64,000 nucleotides of DNA from Rhodovarius lipocyclicus (GTDB lineage: Bacteria > Pseudomonadota > Alphaproteobacteria > Acetobacterales > Acetobacteraceae). The stretch is from positions 420,072 through 484,071 of the forward strand of contig NZ_JAAABL010000002.1 in the NCBI RefSeq assembly GCF_009900765.1. Reading direction: 5' to 3'. Below the pieces are notes generated by a model. It saw nothing but the letters and a program-made list of their open reading frames with translations. It was not told the origin of the DNA and did no database searches. This document shows, in pieces, positions 53,875 through 63,684 of this stretch (within the stretch, counting starts at the first letter, position 1; every line of letters begins with the position of its first letter). A program made the translations under genes and the position numbers.

Positions 53875-54624
53875 TCAGAATTCCTCCAGCAGCCGCCCCA
53901 TGCCGCCGATCTTGTCCTGGATGCCGTTCTGCCGCAGCGCGTGCCAGTAGGTGGCGGTGTTGATCGCGATCACCGGCTTGCCCAGCCACAGCTCCGCCGC
54001 CGCGGCCAGCTTCACCATGGACAGGTTGGTGCCCACCTGGATGATGGCGTCCACGTCATCGCCGTCCAGTTGCCGCAGGGCATCGCGGCACTGGGCGGTG
54101 GTGATCTCCGCGATGCCGATCCAGCTGCGCGCCTGCATGGCGTGGTCGCGCACCACCTCGAAACCCATATCGCCGAAATAGAGCTTCACCTGCTCATTCA
54201 TCGCGGGCCAGTAGGGGGAGAGGATCGCCAGCCGCTTCACCCCGCCATAGGCGTTCAGCGCCGCCGTGCAGGCATGGCTGCCGATGGAGATGCCCACCCC
54301 CGAGGCGTCCTCCACCTGTTTCTGGAATTCGTCGGCGCCTTTTCTACCATCAAAAAAGGTCACGGCTGACATGCCCATCACCAGATAGTCGGGCTTGGCG
54401 GTCATCACGCTGTGGACGGCATCCAGCGTGTTGTTCCCGATCAGCCGCGCGCCGGCCAGGAAGGTCTCGTTCGAGACGGCATCCGAATTCGGCGTGAAGA
54501 TGCGGCTGTAGTGGTTGGTGACGCCAAACGGGCGCATCGCCTCGAAATCCGGCTGCACGATGGTGTTGGTGGAAGGGCCGAGCACCCCGAACTTGCGCCG
54601 GAACCCCAGGGCGTCACGTGACAT
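53875..54624 (-). CDS. Asp/Glu racemase-superfamily enzyme (maleate isomerase-like)
   Basis: 249 residues. The fold of maleate cis-trans isomerase / arylmalonate decarboxylase: VLGPSTNTIVQPDFEAM opening and LAILSPYWPAMNEQ midway. The usual pair of active-site Cys is not where expected: GMSAVTFFDG and GTNLSMVK have Ser and Asn there; the one Cys in SHACTAAL is elsewhere. So the reaction may differ from isomerisation. Divergent from a TctC binding-protein gene, a common partner for such enzymes. Confidence 0.78.
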   Translation of the reverse strand: MSRDALGFRRKFGVLGPSTNTIVQPDFEAMRPFGVTNHYSRIFTPNSDAVSNETFLAGARLIGNNTLDAVHSVMTAKPDYLVMGMSAVTFFDGRKGADEFQKQVEDASGVGISIGSHACTAALNAYGGVKRLAILSPYWPAMNEQVKLYFGDMGFEVVRDHAMQARSWIGIAEITTAQCRDALRQLDGDDVDAIIQVGTNLSMVKLAAAAELWLGKPVIAINTATYWHALRQNGIQDKIGGMGRLLEEF

Positions 54625-54985
54625 GGTCTGCACTCCGCATGAAAGGCAGCAGGGAGCAAAACCGGAATTGCGAGCTTCAGCAAGCGTTTGCGCATAATTT
54701 TCTGCAAACTGTGCTCTTGGGCGAAGCTTTGCGTGCAAACCGCTGGCACATGCCGAAAACATGGGCGAAGCCCGGCGAAAAACCCGTGGAAAGCTGGGCG
54801 CTGGCAGTTTGACAAACGCTTGCGCGTCGGGCGCCATCCGCTCTTTCCCGCATGGCGCGTCCCGGTCTGGCCTGGACCGCGCGCCGGGCGGGGGAAAGCA
54901 CTGATTCGCTTGCGCGCGCCCGGCCTGGCGCGTGACCTACCGGGATGCCGCCCAGGGCCGGGCGGCGGAGTTGCAAGGGACGAGC
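54625..54985. promoter_or_regulatory. Divergent racemase / tctC intergenic region with inverted operator-like pair
   Basis: 361 bp with both promoters. The 10-mer CAAGCGTTTG (54681-54690) recurs as its exact reverse complement CAAACGCTTG at 54813-54822, 132 bp away. Each lies in a near-palindromic GCAAnCGnTTGC context that resembles LacI-type operators with a central CG. No regulator gene is adjacent. AAGGGA precedes the tctC ATG. Confidence 0.5.
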
Positions 54986-55960
54986 ATGCGCCGTCGTGAT
55001 CTTCCGGCCGGGGCCGGGATGCTGTTCGCCGCCATGGCGGGGCTGGGCCGGGATGCCCGGGCCCAGGGCGATTACCCCAACCGGCCGGTGCGCTTCATCG
55101 TGCCCGGCCCCGCCGGCGGCGCCGGCGACGTGCTGGGCCGCCTAGTGATGGAGCGCTACGGCACCCTGTTCAACCAGCCCTTCCCGATCGAGAACCGCGC
55201 CGGCGCCGGCACCAATATCGGCATGACCGTGCTCGCCCGTTCCGCGCCTGACGGCTACACGCTGGGGCTGTCCTCCATCGCCTCCAACGCGGTGAACCGC
55301 TGGATCTACCGCAACATGCCCTTCGACCCGGTGCGCGACTTCGCGCAGGTCGGCATGATCGCGGTGGTGCCCAACCTGGTGGTCATCCCCAACAGCATCC
55401 CGGCGAACAATGTGCGCGAATTCATCGCCTGGGCGCGGGGCAAGGCGGTCTCCTACGGCTCGGTCGGCGCGGGGTCGTCGCAGCATCTGGCGGGGGCGCA
55501 GTTCAGCCAGGCCTCGGGCGTGGACCTGACGCACATCGCCTATACCTCCTCGGGCTCCATGAACACGGACCTGATGGAAGGGCGCACCCAGATGCTGTTC
55601 CAGTCCATCTCCGCGGTGACGGAGCTGGTGCGCGGCGGCCGTCTGAAGGCCATCGCCGTGACCGGGCCGGACCGCGTGCAGGCCTTCCCCGAGGTGCCGA
55701 CCTTCCGCGAGCAGGGGCTCGACATCGTCTCCATGGGCTGGTTCGGGGTGCAGGCGCCGGCCGGCACGCCGGAACCCGTCATCGCCAAGCTGGCCGAGAA
55801 CCTGACGCGCATCCTGCGCGAGCCGGACATGCAGGCCCGCATCCTGCAGGGCGGCGCCGTGCCGATGATCGCCACCCCGGCCGAGACCGTCGCCTTCATG
55901 GCCGCCGAGACCGAGCGCTGGCGCCCGGTGATCGCGGCCACCGGCCTGACGGTGGATTAG
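54986..55960 (+). CDS. Bug/TctC-family tripartite tricarboxylate transporter binding protein, solitary
   Basis: 324 residues from the ATG at 54986, with a signal peptide ending in DARAQG. Bug hallmarks are [32 protein letters not shown] and the C-terminal [13 protein letters not shown]. Such proteins bind carboxylates; TctAB partners are absent here, as for most of the hundreds of Bug proteins in beta- and alphaproteobacteria. Divergent pairing with the racemase-like enzyme suggests a dicarboxylic substrate. Confidence 0.9.
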   Translation: MRRRDLPAGAGMLFAAMAGLGRDARAQGDYPNRPVRFIVPGPAGGAGDVLGRLVMERYGTLFNQPFPIENRAGAGTNIGMTVLARSAPDGYTLGLSSIASNAVNRWIYRNMPFDPVRDFAQVGMIAVVPNLVVIPNSIPANNVREFIAWARGKAVSYGSVGAGSSQHLAGAQFSQASGVDLTHIAYTSSGSMNTDLMEGRTQMLFQSISAVTELVRGGRLKAIAVTGPDRVQAFPEVPTFREQGLDIVSMGWFGVQAPAGTPEPVIAKLAENLTRILREPDMQARILQGGAVPMIATPAETVAFMAAETERWRPVIAATGLTVD

Positions 55961-55988
55961 GCGCTTTTTCTGGCGTATTCCGCCGGGC

Positions 55989-56717
55989 ATGAGCATGACC
56001 CGTCCTTCTGGTCGCCTGCCCGGCGCCCTGCGTTCCCTGTCCATCGAGACCGGCTTCTCCCGCCATGCGGAGGGTTCCGCCCTCATTCGCATGGGCCATA
56101 CGGAGGTGCTGTGCACCGCCACCATCGAGGGCAAGGTGCCGCCCTTCCTGCGCGGCAAGGGCGAGGGCTGGGTCACGGCCGAATACGGCATGCTGCCGCG
56201 CGCCACCCACAGCCGCGGCGACCGTGAGGCCGCGCGCGGCAAGCAATCCGGCCGCACCCAGGAAATCCAGCGCCTGATCGGCCGCGCGCTCCGCGCCGTG
56301 GTGGACCGCAAGGCGATGGGCGAGATGTCCATCATCCTGGATTGCGACGTGCTGAACGCCGATGGCGGCACCCGCTGCGCCGCCGTCTCCGGCGCCTGGG
56401 TCGCGCTGCACCTGGCCCTGCGCCACGCCATGAACAAGAACATCCTGGGCACCATGCCGCTGACCGACCAGGTCGCCGCCGTCTCCTGCGGGATCTGGCA
56501 GGGCAGCCCCGTGCTGGACCTGGACTACGCCGAGGACAGCAAGGCCGACGCCGACGCCAATTTCGTGCTGACCGGCAAGGGCGGCCTGGTGGAAGTGCAG
56601 GGCACCGCCGAGGGCGCGCCCTTCAGCGAGGCCCAGTTGCTGGACCTGCTCAACCTGGCCCGCGAAGGCACCGCCCTGATCTTCGCCGAGCAGAAGAAGG
56701 CCGTGGGCATTGGCTGA
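55989..56717 (+). CDS. rph: Ribonuclease PH
   Basis: 242 residues. Phosphorolytic 3'-5' exoribonuclease that trims tRNA 3' ends. Marks: [41 protein letters not shown], and [15 protein letters not shown] with the catalytic and phosphate-binding residues, and [15 protein letters not shown]. Full length. Followed by rdgB in an 8-bp overlap. Confidence 0.97.
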   Translation: MSMTRPSGRLPGALRSLSIETGFSRHAEGSALIRMGHTEVLCTATIEGKVPPFLRGKGEGWVTAEYGMLPRATHSRGDREAARGKQSGRTQEIQRLIGRALRAVVDRKAMGEMSIILDCDVLNADGGTRCAAVSGAWVALHLALRHAMNKNILGTMPLTDQVAAVSCGIWQGSPVLDLDYAEDSKADADANFVLTGKGGLVEVQGTAEGAPFSEAQLLDLLNLAREGTALIFAEQKKAVGIG

Positions 56718-57327
56718 GGCCCCGCGCAAGCTGGCTGGCGGCAAGCTGGTGCTGGCCAGCCACAATGCCGGCAAACTGCGGGAGCTGCGCGCCCTGCTGA
56801 CCCCGCACGGCATCGAGGTGGTCAGCGCCGGCGAACTCGGCCTGCCGGAACCCGAGGAAACCGGCACCACCTTCGAGGAAAACGCCGCCATCAAGGCCCT
56901 GGCGGCCGCCACCGCCACCAGCCTGCCGGCCCTGGCGGACGACAGCGGCGTGATGATCGCGGCGCTGGGCGGCGCCCCCGGCGTCTACACCGCCGACTGG
57001 GCCATCACCGCCGACGGCAGCCGCGACTACGCCGCCGCCATGGCCCGCGTGGCCGAGGAAGCCGAAGGCAGCCCCGACCGGCGCGCCGCCTTCGTCTCCG
57101 TCCTGGCCCTGGCCTGGCCGGATGGACACGTCCAATTCTACCACGGCCGCTCCGACGGGCAGTGGGTCTACCCCCCGCGCGGCACCCAGGGCTTCGGCTA
57201 CGACCCGCTCTTCATCCCCGAAGGCGACACCCGCACCTACGGCGAAATGCCCCCAGCCGACAAAGCCCTGACCAACCACCGCGCCCGGGCGTTCGCGCAG
57301 TTCGAGGCGGGGGCGCTGGGCGGGTAA
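56710..57327 (+). CDS. rdgB: XTP/dITP diphosphatase (RdgB/HAM1)
   Basis: 205 residues. Hydrolyses non-canonical purine NTPs. [18 protein letters not shown] and [22 protein letters not shown] are the family blocks; the C-terminal [12 protein letters not shown] and [16 protein letters not shown] follow. The frame's only suitable start is a TTG at 56710, giving an 8-bp overlap with rph; a poor start codon with strong coupling. The stop abuts junction element 5. Confidence 0.94.
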   Translation: MAEAPRKLAGGKLVLASHNAGKLRELRALLTPHGIEVVSAGELGLPEPEETGTTFEENAAIKALAAATATSLPALADDSGVMIAALGGAPGVYTADWAITADGSRDYAAAMARVAEEAEGSPDRRAAFVSVLALAWPDGHVQFYHGRSDGQWVYPPRGTQGFGYDPLFIPEGDTRTYGEMPPADKALTNHRARAFAQFEAGALGG

Positions 57328-57555
57328 GGCGGCGTGCGAGAGGGGCTTTGCCCCCCTCGCGCTCCCCCCACCAAAGGCCAAAAGGCCCTTGGAACCCAAT
57401 TAATTGGAAGTTGGGAGAGGGGGCTCCAAGCGCGCTTCGGGGAGGAAGGCCAGTCGCGCCCCCTCACCCAACTTCCAAACTAAACTGATGGGGTCCAGGG
57501 GCCTTTCGGCTCCTGGCGGGAGAGCACGAGAGGGCAGAGCCCTCTCGTATACCAC
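57328..57555. repeat. Convergent-junction palindromic element 5 (type I)
   Basis: 228 bp between rdgB and the lipoprotein gene. Left arm starts at the stop codon with TAAGGCGGCGTGCGAGAGGG and the right arm, read leftward, with TAGGTGGTATACGAGAGGG. Arm hairpins match element 1. The centre stem pairs 57404-57424 with 57458-57478, 20 of 21 bases, one mismatch. Its sequence differs from the element 1 stem (GTTGGG vs GTCTGGG) while pairing is kept. Confidence 0.8.
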
Positions 57556-58308
57556 CTACCCACCCAGCGCCCGCCTTGCCTGTTCGATCTCCGGGATCGC
57601 GTCATGGTCGCTCAGGATCAGGGCTTCGAAGGCGGAGCGCAGGTAGGCGAAGGCCCAGCGCAGCCGTTGGGTGGCGGCGTCGGTCTGGGGGGCGCGCAGG
57701 GCTTCGAGGCGCGCCAGGGCTTCGCTGTGCAGGTCCATCTGTTGGCGGATGCGCCAGCCTTGGCCGGACATTTCGCTGCCGAAGGCCGGGCGCAGCCCGA
57801 CGCGGGCCTCGACGGAGCGGGGGGCTGGCAGGTCCTGGTCGGTGATGCCGAGCTGTTCCTGCAGCCGGGCGCCGGCGCTGAACACTTCCTCCCGGGTGAA
57901 GCGGGTGGCGTCCTGCTCGGCGGTGCCGGTCAGGCGGGTGGCCAGGGTGCGCAGGGTGGCGAAGTAGTCCGCCAGGGCGCGGCCATGGGCCTGGGTGATG
58001 GAAAGCAGCACGATCCGCGCGCCGATGTTGCAGCGTTCCCGCGCCACGGCCGACAGGGTGGCGGGGGCTGTGCAGTCGGGCGCGGGCGGCCGCGGTGGCG
58101 GGGCCTCGGCGCGGCGGCCGCGGCGGGTGGGCGCGGGCTGCGGGTCGGGGGGCAGGTCGGGCCAGTCCAGGGTCTGGGCGCGCTCGGTTTCGCGCGCCAG
58201 GGCGTTGGCGTAGCCGCGCATGACCTCGGCGAAGGCGTCGTAGCGGTCGGGCGGCGTGGCGCAGGCCGAAACGGCCAAGCCCAGCACCAGCAGCAGGAAA
58301 GGGCGCAT
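57556..58308 (-). CDS. Predicted lipoprotein of unknown function
   Basis: 250 residues. The N-terminus MRPFLLLVLGLAVSAC ends in VSAC, a lipobox, so it is likely lipid-anchored. After about 70 Arg/Pro-rich residues comes a mostly helical domain with the run DLHSEALARLEAL. No family recognised. Its start overlaps the stop of the upstream flavoprotein by one base. Location (periplasmic face of inner or outer membrane) is not resolved. Confidence 0.65.
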   Translation of the reverse strand: MRPFLLLVLGLAVSACATPPDRYDAFAEVMRGYANALARETERAQTLDWPDLPPDPQPAPTRRGRRAEAPPPRPPAPDCTAPATLSAVARERCNIGARIVLLSITQAHGRALADYFATLRTLATRLTGTAEQDATRFTREEVFSAGARLQEQLGITDQDLPAPRSVEARVGLRPAFGSEMSGQGWRIRQQMDLHSEALARLEALRAPQTDAATQRLRWAFAYLRSAFEALILSDHDAIPEIEQARRALGG

Positions 58309-58937
58309 CAGTACAGCGTCGCCCGCAGGCGCGCGGGGCCGTCGCGGTCATAGGCGGCGGCGTCGAAATGGCCCTTCAGGTGCTCGGCGAGCAGCTGGCC
58401 CATGCTGGGCAGTTCCTCCGGCCGTTTCTGCCCGCCCCACAGCACGGAGCGGATGAAGGCCTTGGGGCATTGCAGATAGGCCTCGGTCACGCGCACCACC
58501 AGCAGGCTGGTGGGTTCCTTGCCGTCGGCGATGCATCGGGCGCGCAGGGCGGGGTCGGTGGTGATGCGGGCCTGGCCGTGCACGCGCAGGGTCTCGCCGG
58601 CGCCGGGCACCAGGAACAGGAAGGCGACGGCGGGGTTGTCGATGATGTCCTTCAGCCCGTCCAGCCGGTTGTTTCCGCGCCGGTCGGGCAGGATCAGGGT
58701 GGTTTCGTCCGGTGTCAGCACGAAGCCCGGGGCGTCGCCGCGCGGGGTCACATGCGGGCCGCGCGGGCCGCTGGTGGCCAGCAGGCAGAAGGGCGAGGCC
58801 GCGATGAAGGCGCGGGATTTCGCCTCCAACCGGTTCGTGACCTTGTTCAGCACGGTTTCGGAGGGGGGCGCATACAGGGCCGCCAAGGCCTCATGCGTGG
58901 CGATGGCAAAGGGGTCTGCCGGCGGGTTCGCGTCCAT
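58308..58937 (-). CDS. Pyridoxamine-phosphate-oxidase-like flavoprotein (PPOX family)
   Basis: 209 residues from the ATG at 58937. Split-barrel FMN-type: PFCLLATSGPRGPHVTPRGDAPG, ILPDRRGNNRLDG, and the late LRVHGQARITTDPAL. The C-terminal QCPKAFIRSVLW is typical of the MSMEG_1061-like subgroup. Binds FMN or F420; substrate unknown. It shares a bidirectional 127-bp promoter region with yebC. Coupled to the lipoprotein gene by one-base overlap. Confidence 0.82.
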   Translation of the reverse strand: MDANPPADPFAIATHEALAALYAPPSETVLNKVTNRLEAKSRAFIAASPFCLLATSGPRGPHVTPRGDAPGFVLTPDETTLILPDRRGNNRLDGLKDIIDNPAVAFLFLVPGAGETLRVHGQARITTDPALRARCIADGKEPTSLLVVRVTEAYLQCPKAFIRSVLWGGQKRPEELPSMGQLLAEHLKGHFDAAAYDRDGPARLRATLY

Positions 58938-59064
58938 TCCGTGATGTTGCTCCGGGTTTCCGCGCCTTGCCAGATGTTTCCCCGCATGGCGGCGGTGGCA
59001 AATCTCTGAGGCCATGGTTATATCAGCCGCAATTCATCCAGTTTCTGAGGTTCAGGGGCAGGGC

Positions 59065-59808
59065 ATGGCCGGCCATTCGCAATTCAAGAACATCATGCAC
59101 CGCAAGGGCGGGCAGGACGCGAAGCGTTCCCGCGCCTTCGCCAAGATCGGGCGCGAGATCAGTGTCTCGGTGAAGGGCGGCTCGCCCGACCCGGCCCATA
59201 ACCCGCGCCTGCGCGCGGCGCTGGTGGCCGCGCGCCTGGCCAATATGTCCAAGGACGCGGTGGACCGCGCCATCAAGAAGGCCTCTGGCGCCGGCGGTGG
59301 CGAGGATTACGTCGAGGTCCGGTATGAGGGCCGCGGCCCCGGCAATGTGGCCATCATCGTCGAGGCGCTGACGGACAACCGCAACCGCACCGCGTCGGAC
59401 CTGCGCTCCATGTTCTCCAAATATGGCGGCGCCTTCGGTGAGACGGTGGCCTTCCAGTTCGACCGGATCGGCGCCGTGCGCTACCCGGCGGCGGTGGCCG
59501 ATGCCGATACCATGCTGGAGGCCGCGATCGAGGCCGGCGCCGACGATGTGAGCAGCACCGCCCAGGGCCATGAGGTGATCACGGCCCCCGACGCCCTGGC
59601 CGCCGTGCAGGCCGCGCTGGAGGCGAGGTTCGGCGAGGCCGAGAGCGCCAAGCTGGAATGGCGCCCCAACATGACCGTGCCGCTGGACGAGGAGCAGGCG
59701 GTGACCCTGCTGAAGCTGCTCGACCTGCTGGACGACCATGACGACGTGCAGAACGTGACCGCCAATTTCGAGATCGACGAGGCGGTGATGGAGAAGCTCT
59801 CGGCATGA
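59065..59808 (+). CDS. yebC: YebC/PmpR family transcription/translation regulator
   Basis: 247 residues from the ATG at 59065. [20 protein letters not shown] is the family signature; three-domain fold with acidic C-terminus. YebC-type proteins relieve polyproline-stalled ribosomes or act as DNA-binding regulators, depending on member. It is placed upstream of ruvC as in most proteobacteria. Ends 22 bp before the ruvC start chosen here. Confidence 0.95.
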   Translation: MAGHSQFKNIMHRKGGQDAKRSRAFAKIGREISVSVKGGSPDPAHNPRLRAALVAARLANMSKDAVDRAIKKASGAGGGEDYVEVRYEGRGPGNVAIIVEALTDNRNRTASDLRSMFSKYGGAFGETVAFQFDRIGAVRYPAAVADADTMLEAAIEAGADDVSSTAQGHEVITAPDALAAVQAALEARFGEAESAKLEWRPNMTVPLDEEQAVTLLKLLDLLDDHDDVQNVTANFEIDEAVMEKLSA

Positions 59809-59830
59809 CCCTGTGCCGCGCCGCTTCCGC

Positions 59831-60373
59831 ATGGGGGTTGGCGTGATCCTGACGGGCGTTGTCCGCATCCTGGGTCTCGACCCTGGCCTGACCCATACGG
59901 GCTGGGGCCTGATCGAAGCCGCGCGCGGGCGGCTGGTGCATGTGGCGCATGGGGCGATCTCCACCAAGCCCGTCACCCCGCTGCCGGAGCGGCTGTCGGC
60001 CATCTACCGGGGCCTGGAGGCCCTGCTGATGGAGCTGCGGCCGGATGAGGCGGCGGTGGAGCATACCTATGTCAACAAGAACCCCGCGGCCGCGCTGAAG
60101 CTGGGCCAGGCGCGGGGCGTGGTGCTGCTGGCGCCCGCCATGGCCGGGCTGCCGGTGGCCGAATACCAGGCGATGGAAGTGAAGCGCGCGGTGGTCGGCA
60201 CCGGCCACGCCGACAAGATCCAGGTGCAGGACATGGTCAAGCGCCTGCTGCCGGGTGCCAAGCTGGCGCGCGCCGATGCAGCGGATGCGCTGGCCATCGC
60301 CATCTGCCACGCCCATCACCGCGAAACCCGGGTCACGCTGGCCCAGGCCGCCCAGCGCGCGGTGAGCGCATGA
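59831..60373 (+). CDS. ruvC: Crossover junction endodeoxyribonuclease RuvC
   Basis: 180 residues if started at the ATG at 59831; GTG at 59843, with GGGGG just before it, would give 176, and GTG at 59813 186. Holliday-junction resolvase with acidic tetrad: Asp in GLDPGL, Glu in VEHTYVN, and the Asp pair in ADAADALAIAICHAHH. Overlaps ruvA by 4 bp. Length matches the family. Confidence 0.95.
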   Translation: MGVGVILTGVVRILGLDPGLTHTGWGLIEAARGRLVHVAHGAISTKPVTPLPERLSAIYRGLEALLMELRPDEAAVEHTYVNKNPAAALKLGQARGVVLLAPAMAGLPVAEYQAMEVKRAVVGTGHADKIQVQDMVKRLLPGAKLARADAADALAIAICHAHHRETRVTLAQAAQRAVSA

Positions 60374-60984
60374 TCGCGGCCCTGACCGGCCGGGTGGACG
60401 CGGTGCAGGATGGCGCCGTGGTGCTGGACGTGAACGGCGTCGGCTACCTCGTCCAATGCTCCCGCCGCACGCTGGACCGGCTGACGGCGCGGGAGGGCGT
60501 GCAGAAGCTGCTGGTGGAAACCCGCGTCAGCCAGGATGCCATCACCCTGTTCGGCTTCATGGATGCCGGTGAGCGCGAGGCCTTCCGCGCGCTGATCGAG
60601 GTGAAGACGGTGGGGCCGCAGAAGGCGCTGCTGGTGCTCTCGGGCCTGGACCCCAACGGGTTGGCGCGCGCGATCGCCGCCAAGGAACGCAAGAAGCTGT
60701 CCGAGGTGAAGGGGCTGGGGGCCGCCACCGCCAACCGCATTATCGACGAACCCGCCATGCAGAAATGGGCCGTTGGCCGCGCCATGCCGGAGGCCGATGG
60801 TGTGGGCGCGGTGGAGCCGCCGCCCACGGGCGGCGCGGAGCGGGATGCGGTGTCGGCGCTGGTGAATCTGGGCATGAAGCGGCCGGAGGCGGAGGCCGCC
60901 ATCACCCGCGTGGCCAAGCGCCTGGGTGAGGCCGCGACGCTGGATGCGCTGATCCGCGAAGGGCTGAAGGAATTCGCCCGGTGA
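60370..60984 (+). CDS. ruvA: Holliday junction DNA helicase subunit RuvA
   Basis: 204 residues. Domain I OB fold from [12 protein letters not shown], domain II HhH motifs [16 protein letters not shown] and [12 protein letters not shown], and C-terminal RuvB-binding domain after a linker (about 140-155). Tetramer that binds the junction and loads RuvB. Overlaps ruvC and ruvB by 4 bp each. Confidence 0.96.
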   Translation: MIAALTGRVDAVQDGAVVLDVNGVGYLVQCSRRTLDRLTAREGVQKLLVETRVSQDAITLFGFMDAGEREAFRALIEVKTVGPQKALLVLSGLDPNGLARAIAAKERKKLSEVKGLGAATANRIIDEPAMQKWAVGRAMPEADGVGAVEPPPTGGAERDAVSALVNLGMKRPEAEAAITRVAKRLGEAATLDALIREGLKEFAR

Positions 60985-62006
60985 GCGAGCGCATCGCAGA
61001 CCCCGAACGCCGCGAGGAAGACGCCACCGAAGGCGCGCTGCGCCCGCAGAACCTGGCCGAATTCACCGGTCAGAAGATCGTGCGCGAGAACCTCTCGGTC
61101 TTCATCCAGGCCGCGAAGGCGCGCGGCGAGGCGCTGGACCATGTGCTGCTGCACGGCCCCCCGGGGCTGGGCAAGACCACGCTGGCGCAGATCGTCTCCC
61201 GCGAACTCGGCGTGGGCTTCCGCGCCACCTCCGGCCCCGTGCTGCAACGGGCGGGGGACCTCGCGGCCATCCTGACCAACCTGCAGCCGCGCGACGTGCT
61301 GTTCGTGGATGAGATCCATCGCCTGCAGCCCGCCATCGAGGAAACCCTCTATCCCGCGATGGAGGATTTCCAGCTCGACCTCATCATCGGGGAGGGGCCG
61401 GCGGCGCGCACTGTGCGCATCGACCTGCCGCCCTTCACCCTGGTGGGGGCCACCACGCGCTCCGGCCTGCTGGCACAGCCGCTGCGCGACCGCTTCGGCA
61501 TCCCGCTGCGCCTGGTGCTGTACACGCCCGAGGAGCTGCTCGGCATCGTCCGGCGCGGGGCCTCCAAGCTCGGTTTCGACCTGGCGGAGGAAGGGGCGCA
61601 GGAAATCGCCCGCCGGTCGCGCGGCACGCCGCGCATCGCCGGCCGCCTGCTGCGCCGTATCCGCGATTTTGCCCTGGTCGAGGAATGCGTGGCCGACCGC
61701 CGCATGGTGGATGCGGCCCTCGCGCGCCTGGAAGTGGACGCGCGCGGGCTGGATGCGATGGACCGGCGTTACCTGCTGCGCATCGCCCAGCACCACAATG
61801 GCGGGCCGGTGGGGGTCGAGACGCTGGCCGCCGCCCTGGCCGAAAGCCGCGACACGCTGGAAGACGTGATCGAGCCCTATCTGATCCAGGAAGGCTTCGT
61901 GCTGCGCACCCAGCGCGGCCGCATGCTGGGCGAGGCCGGCTGGCGGCACCTGGGCATGGCGCCCCCCGCCGGCTTCTCCGGCCAGGGAGACCTGCTGGAT
62001 GGATGA
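60981..62006 (+). CDS. ruvB: Holliday junction DNA helicase RuvB
   Basis: 341 residues. AAA+ motor: Walker [14 protein letters not shown], Walker [11 protein letters not shown], sensor 1 VGATTRSG and arginine finger near [11 protein letters not shown]. Winged helix at the C-terminus ending in the RGR(M/V) motif. Overlaps ybgC by 8 bp. Confidence 0.97.
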   Translation: MSERIADPERREEDATEGALRPQNLAEFTGQKIVRENLSVFIQAAKARGEALDHVLLHGPPGLGKTTLAQIVSRELGVGFRATSGPVLQRAGDLAAILTNLQPRDVLFVDEIHRLQPAIEETLYPAMEDFQLDLIIGEGPAARTVRIDLPPFTLVGATTRSGLLAQPLRDRFGIPLRLVLYTPEELLGIVRRGASKLGFDLAEEGAQEIARRSRGTPRIAGRLLRRIRDFALVEECVADRRMVDAALARLEVDARGLDAMDRRYLLRIAQHHNGGPVGVETLAAALAESRDTLEDVIEPYLIQEGFVLRTQRGRMLGEAGWRHLGMAPPAGFSGQGDLLDG

Positions 62007-62421
62007 ATTCCTGTATCCCGTCCGTGTCTATTACGAGGACACGGATGCGGGCGGCATCGTGTATCATGCCACCTACCTCCGCTGGGCCGAGCGTGCCCGC
62101 ACCGAGGCCCTGCGTGCCCTCCATCTCCCCCATGCGGAGATGGCATCCCAGCATGGCGCCTTCCTGGTGGTGAAGCGGGTCGAGGTGGAGTATGCGAAGC
62201 CCGCCCGGCTGGACGATTTGGTCACGGTCCGAACGCGCATCCGCCATGTGGGTGCCGCGCTCGACCTGGATCAGGACGTGCTGCTGGACCATGAGATGCT
62301 GGCCGCGCTGAAGGTGCGGCTGGTGTGTGTGGGGGCCAACGGGCTGCGCCCACGTCCCGTGCCAGAACCCTGGCGGTCCGCGCTGCGCGCGCGGATCGCC
62401 CCGCCGGAGAATGCCGCATGA
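61999..62421 (+). CDS. ybgC: Tol-Pal-associated acyl-CoA thioesterase YbgC
   Basis: 140 residues. Hotdog thioesterase with the signature [20 protein letters not shown], in which the Asp and Tyr/His are catalytic. In E. coli it acts on short acyl-CoAs and is the first gene of tol-pal; here it overlaps ruvB (8 bp) and tolQ (4 bp), joining recombination and envelope operons. Confidence 0.93.
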   Translation: MDEFLYPVRVYYEDTDAGGIVYHATYLRWAERARTEALRALHLPHAEMASQHGAFLVVKRVEVEYAKPARLDDLVTVRTRIRHVGAALDLDQDVLLDHEMLAALKVRLVCVGANGLRPRPVPEPWRSALRARIAPPENAA

Positions 62422-63161
62422 ATGGTGTGACATCCGCCCCCCTCGCCGCGTCGCATGACCTGTCCCTGCTCGGGCTGTTCATGCAGGCCGACTGGGTGGT
62501 GAAGCTCGTGATGCTGGGCCTGATCATGGCCAGTGTCTTTGTCTGGGCCATCGTGTTCGAGAAGTTCACCTCCCTGCGCCGCGCGAAGCGCGAGGCGGAT
62601 GCGCTGGAGGACGCCTTCTGGTCCGGCGGCAGCCTGGACGAGCTGTTCCGCCGCCAGGGCGAGGTGCCGTCCCACCCGATGGCCGCCGTCTTCGTCTCCG
62701 GCATGCGGGAATGGCGCCGCAGCATGGAAAACACCGGCACCGCGCAGTTCGTCGCCGGCACCAAGGAACGCGTGGAGCGCGCCATGGGCGTGACCATCCA
62801 GCGGGAGATGGAGCGGCTGGAAAAGCGCATGACCGTGCTGGCCAACACCGGCTCGGCCGCCCCCTTTGTCGGCCTATTCGGCACGGTGTGGGGCATCATG
62901 AACAGCTTCGCGGCGATCGCCGGCATGCAGAACACCTCGCTGGCCGTGGTCGCCCCCGGCATCGCGGAGGCGCTGTTCGCCACCGCCATGGGTCTGGTGG
63001 CCGCCATCCCGGCGGTGCTGATGTACAACATGATCTCCTCGCAGCTGGCCAAGTTCGCCTCCCGCATGGAAGGCTTCGCGGCGGAATTCAGCGCCATCCT
63101 CTCCCGCCAGACGGAACAGGCGGCCGCCAGCCGCCGCCCCGCGGGCACCGAGGCGCTCTGA
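62418..63161 (+). CDS. tolQ: Tol-Pal proton channel subunit TolQ
   Basis: 247 residues from the ATG at 62418. Three helices at about 25-45, 135-160 and 170-200; the ion-pathway block NTGSAAPFVGLFGTVWGIMN is typical of TolQ/ExbB/MotA. Pentamer with two TolR. A longer reading frame into ybgC was excluded because the ATGA overlap and the family start agree with 62418. Confidence 0.95.
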   Translation: MNGVTSAPLAASHDLSLLGLFMQADWVVKLVMLGLIMASVFVWAIVFEKFTSLRRAKREADALEDAFWSGGSLDELFRRQGEVPSHPMAAVFVSGMREWRRSMENTGTAQFVAGTKERVERAMGVTIQREMERLEKRMTVLANTGSAAPFVGLFGTVWGIMNSFAAIAGMQNTSLAVVAPGIAEALFATAMGLVAAIPAVLMYNMISSQLAKFASRMEGFAAEFSAILSRQTEQAAASRRPAGTEAL

Positions 63162-63162
63162 C

Positions 63163-63672
63163 ATGGCCGGTGGCATCATGAACCGGGGCGGCGGCGGGCG
63201 CCGCTATCGCCCCATGGCCGAGATCAACGTGACACCGATGGTGGACGTGATGCTCGTGCTGCTCATCATCTTCATGGTGGCGGCGCCGATGATGACCACC
63301 GGTGTGCCGGTGGACCTGCCCCGCACCCAGGCCACGCCGATCAACCAGGAGCAGGAACCCATCACCATCTCGATCAACCCGGAAGGCAAGATCTACATCC
63401 AGGAGACCGAGGTGCAGATGGAGGAGCTGGTTCCCCGCCTGCGCGCCATCGCGGAGGCCCAGCCGACCGCCCAGGGCCAGCCGGAGCGCCGCATCTTCGT
63501 GCGCGGCGACCGCGCCATCTCCTATGGCCGGGTGATGGAGGTGATGGGCAACATCGCCGCCGGCGGGTTCACCCGCGTGGCGCTGCTGGCCGAACAGCCG
63601 GCCGCCGCACGCCCCGGTACCGCACCCGCAGCCCCCGTGGCGGGTCCGCGTCAGCAGCAGCGGCAGAGGTAA
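63163..63672 (+). CDS. tolR: Tol-Pal subunit TolR (ExbD family)
   Basis: 169 residues. A single helix (about 25-45) carries the proton-binding Asp in MVDVMLVLLIIFMV, after INVTPMVD. Periplasmic domain and a Gln/Pro-rich end. It follows tolQ by 1 bp. The C-terminal 25 residues (PGTAPAAPVAGPRQQQRQR) are low complexity. Confidence 0.95.
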   Translation: MAGGIMNRGGGGRRYRPMAEINVTPMVDVMLVLLIIFMVAAPMMTTGVPVDLPRTQATPINQEQEPITISINPEGKIYIQETEVQMEELVPRLRAIAEAQPTAQGQPERRIFVRGDRAISYGRVMEVMGNIAAGGFTRVALLAEQPAAARPGTAPAAPVAGPRQQQRQR

Positions 63673-63684
63673 GGAACAGGCACG

